From positions 1-17,250 of the forward strand of contig WAQC01000051.1 of the NCBI GenBank assembly GCA_015520425.1: 17,250 bases of DNA. The letters are read 5' to 3'. Below the pieces are notes generated by a model. That model saw only the letters and a list, made by a program, of their open reading frames with translations. It was not told the origin of the DNA and did no database searches. This DNA is from Candidatus Pelearchaeum sp. (GTDB taxonomy: Archaea; Thermoproteota; Nitrososphaeria_A; Caldarchaeales; Caldarchaeaceae). This document shows, piece after piece, positions 13,302 to 17,250 of this stretch (positions are counted from its first letter, which is position 1; every line of letters begins with the position of its first letter). The translations under genes and the position numbers were made by a program.

Positions 13302-14444
13302 TTAGACGCCTATTCCCACGGTGTTCCCTATCCCAGCGACTATCGCTGTCCCCCCTTCCTCAACCTTCTCTAAGAGCAGCTTCCTGACCTTCTGAAGGAC
13401 ACTATCAGCGGCCTTGGCTATAGACTCCTTCATGGGCGTTATAGCCTCGCCTATGGATTCAAAGATGACGAAGGCGTAGAGCGGTATTCCATGCTGCTTG
13501 GCTATCTCCTCAATCTTGTACTTGTCTATACCAGGCCCACCTATTGCTACGCCTATGCCCTCAACTATCTTGCCTGACTCCTCGCCCTCAAGCTTCAGCC
13601 CAGCGTCTATGGTTACGATGAGCTTGAGATTATCCTTCTCCTGCTCAACTAGGCGTTTAACACCCTCTCCAGGCCTGCCGACGTTACCTCCTGGGCCCAT
13701 GGCCCTAACGACGAGGACTCGCCTGGACTCTATCTCTATCTCTTGGACTATCGTGTCCTTCGCTATCTCGTAGCGCCGCTTCTCGTTGCCGTTAACGAGC
13801 TTGGCCGCCACAAGCACGCCCACGCCATCGCCTATGGGCTGGCCCTCTGAGAAAGCTATAGAAGCCTGCCTATATGCTTCTGCAATCTCCATCAACTGCG
13901 GCATAATCATCTGAATTTGAAGCACAAGATAGATGTTGGATGTCTTCTTTCCGAGCAGATAGAAGTGCCTCACAATCCTATACAGTGTGTTTATGCCACG
14001 CGATATCTCAACAAGGTTGGTGAGTGTCTTAACCTGATGCTCCTCCGCGTGGGGAGCTATCTTCCTAACATCCTCCTCAAACACGGACTCATGCGTCTCA
14101 AGTATGTGCTCAAGCTTGTAGACGATTCCATACGGGTCCATGGATTCTGGTGGGATTAGGAAGAACTCGTTTAGCCTATCAATCTCTGGGGTTGGGTCTT
14201 GCTCTGGTTTTCCTATGTTTTTTATTGTGTCTATTGTTCTCTGCCTTATGTCGTCGCGTATTAGCTTTAGCCTGTTGAGCTTCTTCTCTAGGTCGCGGAG
14301 CATGTATGAGAGTTGCATCCTTTGGCCGAATGTCGGGTAGATGAAGAATATCATTATCATGAAGAGCCAGACTAGCGCTATTATCATGCTGATGATGTTT
14401 TCACTGCCTGGTTGTGGGAAAAGCTGAGCTAACCCAAGACTCAC
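13302..14444 (-). CDS. Membrane-anchored DUF1512-type archaeal protein
   Basis: A 380-residue protein that matches, from memory, the archaeal DUF1512 family (about 370 residues, function unknown). One N-terminal membrane helix (about 18-36) is followed by a basic coiled region (about 40-75), a helical middle (about 100-200), and a glycine-rich alpha/beta C-terminal half with GPGGNVGRPGEG (250-261), TIDAGLKLEGE (278-288), GVAIGGPG (298-305) and GIGNTVGIG (371-379). The C-terminal half looks like a nucleotide- or ligand-binding domain facing the cytoplasm, which is inference. The start is GTG at 14444, with GAGGAG before it in the end of the topoisomerase gene; a single base separates the two genes, so they form a coupled operon. 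A functional link to DNA topology or chromosome-membrane contact is possible but untested. Confidence 0.8.
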   Translation of the reverse strand: MSLGLAQLFPQPGSENIISMIIALVWLFMIMIFFIYPTFGQRMQLSYMLRDLEKKLNRLKLIRDDIRQRTIDTIKNIGKPEQDPTPEIDRLNEFFLIPPESMDPYGIVYKLEHILETHESVFEEDVRKIAPHAEEHQVKTLTNLVEISRGINTLYRIVRHFYLLGKKTSNIYLVLQIQMIMPQLMEIAEAYRQASIAFSEGQPIGDGVGVLVAAKLVNGNEKRRYEIAKDTIVQEIEIESRRVLVVRAMGPGGNVGRPGEGVKRLVEQEKDNLKLIVTIDAGLKLEGEESGKIVEGIGVAIGGPGIDKYKIEEIAKQHGIPLYAFVIFESIGEAITPMKESIAKAADSVLQKVRKLLLEKVEEGGTAIVAGIGNTVGIGV

Positions 14445-14445
14445 G

Positions 14446-16248
14446 TTATCTTCTCCTCTTCTGATAGCTTCGTCGGTTATTTTTATAGGTTGATGCAGCC
14501 TTTTTGGCAGTAAAATCTCTGGTTCTCTCCTCTGGCTGAACGGCCTGAGCCAGCTTCGCGGCTATGTCTTCTATCCTTTCTTTACAGGTTATAAGGAGCT
14601 GCTCGTACCGCCTAGCTGAGCTCTCAAGCGCCTCCTCGTAGCTCATAACGCCCCTCTCTATGCGCTCCATATTCTCATCCACCATGCGGCGGGTTTCTGG
14701 CGTTGCTAGGCTCTTATCCGCAGAGCTCAGCGACTCTATCAGCGTGAGCCCCAGCGGGGTTGGGTGGAAGACCCCCCTAACGCGCTTGGCGTAGCCGCGC
14801 TCCAGTATGAGGGCTGGATACACGGCGCGAGTAGCGTCTGTGCCTATACCGTGTCGCTCCATTAACCTGAGGAGGTCAGCCTCGCTCAGTCTAGGGGGTG
14901 GTTTGGTCTCCTCCTCAACCAAATCAATAGCCGCGACCTTTAGCTTCTCTCCCCTGCTAAGGCTGGGTAGCTTATTATCACGTGGCCTGAAGTAGCTGAA
15001 CACCCCGTAGAATCCCTGGCTTGAGATATAGCTGCCCTCTGCCTTGAATATCACGTCGCCTACCGCTACCAGGGCTTTCTGCCGCGTGGCTTCCGCGTCT
15101 TCCATAAATGCGTTGGCATAGAAGCGGCGGGCTGCGTATTCCCATACTGTCCTAGGGAGACCGCCTCCGCTATAGGCCGAGGTCGGGTAGATGGGTGGGT
15201 GAGCGCCATCATCAAGCCTACCATTCCTAGGGTGTGGAGCCACCTCGCGGCCTTGTTTAACTATCCCCGCCTCCAAAACAGCGCGAACACCAACGGAAAA
15301 ATCAAAGCTAGGACCATAGCGGTTAGTATCTGTGCGTGGATAGCTTAGATAACCCTCCGCATATAGGTCTTCCATAATTCCTAGTAGGCGCTGGGCGCTT
15401 AGGCCAGTTATGCGCGTTAGGTCTCTGAGCATGTCATCTGTTCTTATGGGGAGCGGCCTCGGAATAACCTCGCGTCTGGCAAGGTATTCTCTCACCTCAC
15501 CCTCATTGGCGCGGGAGACCGCCTCCCAAACTGCGCCAACCTCCTCGCGGCTCCAGAAGCTCTCAGTGCGGGCATGGAACTTTTCTCCAGAAGCGGTCTC
15601 AAAAATCGCCTTGACATACCAATATTTACGTGGCTTGAAGCTTGTTATCTCCTTCTCGCGCTCCACCACAAAGTTTAGGCAGGGTATCTGACAGCTTCCC
15701 CAGCTAACCAGCCTAACCCAGCGTTTCCGCCGCGTGTTTATCGTGAGGAGACGCGTGAATGAGGCGCCTGTTAGCAGGTCAAAATGCTGTCGGTAGCGTG
15801 CTTTCTCAACCCAACTCCATTTAAGCCCCTCTTCAAGAGAACGCCAGCTCGCCATGAGCTCGTTCCTACTTATGGAGTTAAACCTCATACGCCTAAATGG
15901 CGCATCATCACCCCTAACCGCGCGATAGACCATCAATATCTCGTAGCCTATCAGCTCCCCTTCAGAGTCGTTATCGGTAGCTATTACCAGCGTCCTATCT
16001 TCTGCGAAGAGCTGCCTGAGCCTCTCGTAAGACTCTTGGTCAACTACCCGTGTCTCTAGGCTGCGCAGCCTTATTATTGCGAGGGGCTCAGCCTGGTTCC
16101 AGCCATATCCGCGCGGCAGGTCGGCGTCAAGCATATGCCCCCTAACAGAAGTTACTACAGCATCCACCCTAAGCTCGGCCAGTGCCCTGCGTATAGCCCG
16201 CGCCACACTAGCCTTCTCCGCAACAACCACATACTTTTCCTGCTGCAT
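14446..16248 (-). CDS. DNA topoisomerase III-like (type IA)
   Basis: A 600-residue type IA topoisomerase, which passes one DNA strand through a transient break in another, relaxing negative supercoils and resolving recombination or replication intermediates. The TOPRIM domain has E11 (AEKAS) and DNDSEGE (D92, D94, E96). The toroid holds SWGSCQIP (182-189), GYLSYPRTDT with the DNA-linking tyrosine Y303, and later DDGAHPPIYPT and RHGIGTDATRA. GSCQ, AHPPI and GIGTDAT resemble eukaryotic/archaeal Top3 rather than bacterial TopA (GRVQSP). There are no C-terminal zinc fingers; the protein ends in a very basic tail rich in Arg and Lys. It is not reverse gyrase, as no helicase module is fused. ATG at 16248 gives the expected N-terminus. 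It is the first gene of an operon with the DUF1512 gene. Confidence 0.95.
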   Translation of the reverse strand: MQQEKYVVVAEKASVARAIRRALAELRVDAVVTSVRGHMLDADLPRGYGWNQAEPLAIIRLRSLETRVVDQESYERLRQLFAEDRTLVIATDNDSEGELIGYEILMVYRAVRGDDAPFRRMRFNSISRNELMASWRSLEEGLKWSWVEKARYRQHFDLLTGASFTRLLTINTRRKRWVRLVSWGSCQIPCLNFVVEREKEITSFKPRKYWYVKAIFETASGEKFHARTESFWSREEVGAVWEAVSRANEGEVREYLARREVIPRPLPIRTDDMLRDLTRITGLSAQRLLGIMEDLYAEGYLSYPRTDTNRYGPSFDFSVGVRAVLEAGIVKQGREVAPHPRNGRLDDGAHPPIYPTSAYSGGGLPRTVWEYAARRFYANAFMEDAEATRQKALVAVGDVIFKAEGSYISSQGFYGVFSYFRPRDNKLPSLSRGEKLKVAAIDLVEEETKPPPRLSEADLLRLMERHGIGTDATRAVYPALILERGYAKRVRGVFHPTPLGLTLIESLSSADKSLATPETRRMVDENMERIERGVMSYEEALESSARRYEQLLITCKERIEDIAAKLAQAVQPEERTRDFTAKKAASTYKNNRRSYQKRRR

Positions 16249-16288
16249 ACCCGCCCTATGTTCCGCCGAACCGCTAGAACCATAACTC

Positions 16289-16297
16289 TTTATTATA
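16289..16297 (-). promoter_or_regulatory. Promoter of the topoisomerase operon
   Basis: TATAATAAA on the minus strand predicts a transcription start near 16267 and a leader of about 18 nt. The sequence before the ATG is G-rich (AGGGCGGGT) and could pair with 16S rRNA. Confidence 0.5.
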
Positions 16298-16353
16298 GGA
16301 TACGCAGCCCACCGTGGCTGGGAGCGCCGCTGCCTATCCAGCGCACCATAAGC

Positions 16354-16367
16354 AATAATAATTATTT
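16354..16367 (+). promoter_or_regulatory. AT-rich promoter of the nucleotidyltransferase gene
   Basis: AATAATTATT (16357-16366) is a perfect palindrome within an AT-only run and lies about 32-41 bp before the ATG at 16398, the right place for a TATA box. The predicted leader is very short and no ribosome site is seen. Confidence 0.45.
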
Positions 16368-16397
16368 GTTATAGCACTATCTTCTCCATCATCAGAG

Positions 16398-17153
16398 ATG
16401 ACGGTGAAAGCTGTTCTAATGGCAGGTGGCGAGGGACGACGTCTTAGGCCGCTCACATACTATATACAGAAATGCATGATACCAATAGGCCCCAAACAGA
16501 GGCCCTTACTAGAGTATATACTGCGCCACATAGCTTATCACGGTATTCGGGATGTAGTGATAACTGTAGGCTACAAGTCGGAGCAGATAATAAACTACTT
16601 TGAAGATGGTGGGCGGCTCGGCCTTCATATTGATTATGTGTATGATAAGGAGGGGGTTATTGGCTCTGGCCACGCTCTTAGCAACGTTTTTGAGAATGGC
16701 TTGATTGGAGTTGATGATACTCTGCTCGTGTATTATGGCGATATACTATCCAACTTGGATTTGAGCGAGATGATGTCTAGGCATAGACAGGCTCGCGCTG
16801 ACGCGACGCTTGCTGTCTCGCTCAAGTATCAGCTACCAGTTGGTGTCGTTGAGGTTGATAACAATGGCAAGATAACACGTCTCCATGAGAAGCCCTATCT
16901 TGACAGGCCAGTCATCATAGGGATAACGCTACTTGAGGGACGTTGTATAAAGGAGCTCTCCAGCCTTACGTCAAGCCAGCGGGATGTGGATATTATGGGT
17001 CATTTCATACCCCGCCTCATACAGAGGGGCTATAATGTTCAGGCTTATGAGAGCCAGGCATTCTGGTATGATGTTGGCTCTACCGAGAAGTATGAGAAGC
17101 TAACCAGCGATACTGTAAGCAGGTATTTGAATCATCTTGAGGAGCTCGTTTAG
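16398..17153 (+). CDS. Sugar-1-phosphate nucleotidyltransferase (RmlA/GlmU-N-like family)
   Basis: A 251-residue nucleotidyltransferase that joins a sugar 1-phosphate to an NTP, supplying activated sugars for glycans or cell-surface glycoconjugates. The signature GGEGRRLRPLT (10-20) is complete, followed by the KCMIPIG segment (25-31), the metal aspartate in YYGD (112-115), LHEKP (162-166) and FWYDVGS (222-228). There is only the catalytic domain: no left-handed beta-helix follows, so it is not a bifunctional acetyltransferase fusion. Base and sugar specificity (glucose, mannose; TTP, UTP or GTP) cannot be decided from these motifs. The start is ATG at 16398. It converges on a minus-strand gene with overlapping stop codons. 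Confidence 0.92.
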   Translation: MTVKAVLMAGGEGRRLRPLTYYIQKCMIPIGPKQRPLLEYILRHIAYHGIRDVVITVGYKSEQIINYFEDGGRLGLHIDYVYDKEGVIGSGHALSNVFENGLIGVDDTLLVYYGDILSNLDLSEMMSRHRQARADATLAVSLKYQLPVGVVEVDNNGKITRLHEKPYLDRPVIIGITLLEGRCIKELSSLTSSQRDVDIMGHFIPRLIQRGYNVQAYESQAFWYDVGSTEKYEKLTSDTVSRYLNHLEELV

Positions 17154-17250
17154 GGCGGTGTTATCTCCCCACCTTTCTCCAACCATCCTAGGAACTTTTC
17201 CAGCTTCTCGTACCTACTCCTCTGCTTCTCGGTCTGCACGGCAACAACCA
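17150..17250 (-). CDS. C-terminal end of an unidentified protein (cut by window edge)
   Basis: On the minus strand one frame stays open from the window edge (first full codon at 17248) to a TAA at 17152-17150, giving 32 residues that end in GGEITPP. The other two minus frames have stops. The segment is highly charged and helix-like (KQRSRYEKLEKF). Its stop overlaps that of the nucleotidyltransferase gene, as in two other convergent pairs here, which supports it being real. It is too short to name. Confidence 0.55.
   Translation of the reverse strand, partial: VVAVQTEKQRSRYEKLEKFLGWLEKGGEITPP

Noticed and set aside
14446..16248. Reverse gyrase
   Set aside because: There is no N-terminal helicase-like module; length and motifs fit a stand-alone type IA enzyme.
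1..17250. CRISPR array, tRNA/rRNA genes, insertion sequences, integrase or toxin-antitoxin pairs
   Set aside because: No regularly spaced repeats, cloverleaf-like segments, transposase motifs or terminal repeats were seen by eye. A tRNAscan or profile search could still find something missed.

Overview
The window reads as a gene-dense piece of an archaeal chromosome, most likely from a thermophile of the TACK group (Thermoproteota/Crenarchaeota or Aigarchaeota-like). The evidence is a Cdc48/VAT-type double AAA ATPase, an ESCRT-III-like CdvB protein, archaeal RtcB, a type II methionine aminopeptidase, a eukaryote-like topoisomerase III, a probable DUF1512 protein, archaeal TATA boxes about 25-45 bp before starts, GGTG/GGAGG-type ribosome sites, several TTG/GTG starts, and two genes that look leaderless. 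I cannot assign a genus from the sequence alone. I found sixteen protein genes, one of them cut by the right edge. I saw no rRNA, tRNA, CRISPR array, insertion sequence or prophage gene, and no gene-free stretch longer than about 210 bases.

Left part (1-4760): an M19-type membrane dipeptidase family gene (+) converges on copB, a CPH-type copper P1B-ATPase with histidine-rich ends (-). Upstream of copB on the same strand is rtcB (-), the RNA ligase of tRNA splicing and RNA repair.

Centre-left (4761-7893): a 206-bp divergent promoter region separates rtcB from cdc48 (+). It carries a mirrored GGGGGAAA element ahead of each TATA box and a 22-bp dyad between them. After cdc48 comes cdvB (+), with its own TATA box and probably a leaderless start. 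CdvA and CdvC, the usual CdvB partners, are not in the window; the neighbouring AAA protein is the Cdc48 type.

Centre-right (7918-11541): a small cupin (-) is divergent from a zinc-dependent medium-chain dehydrogenase (+). That gene ends tail-to-tail, sharing a CTAG, with a second dehydrogenase of the same superfamily (-). The second one is translationally coupled to a gene for the E2 (lipoyl acyltransferase) subunit of a 2-oxoacid dehydrogenase complex (-). No E1 or E3 gene is present. This looks like a small carbon-metabolism cluster whose substrate the sequence does not reveal.

Right part (11542-17250): E2 and a CoA-binding-fold gene (+) appear to share one palindromic TATA box. The next gene is map (+), which overlaps by its stop codon a small zinc-ribbon gene (-). 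Upstream of that on the minus strand is an operon of topoisomerase III followed by a membrane-anchored DUF1512-type protein. A sugar-1-phosphate nucleotidyltransferase gene (+) follows and converges on the last 32 codons of an unidentified minus-strand gene. Three of the five convergent pairs in the window overlap by exactly four bases through CTAG or TTAG. I do not see a clearly new multi-gene system. The most interesting points are the rtcB/cdc48 control region, the cdc48-cdvB neighbourhood, the topoisomerase-DUF1512 operon and the orphan E2.
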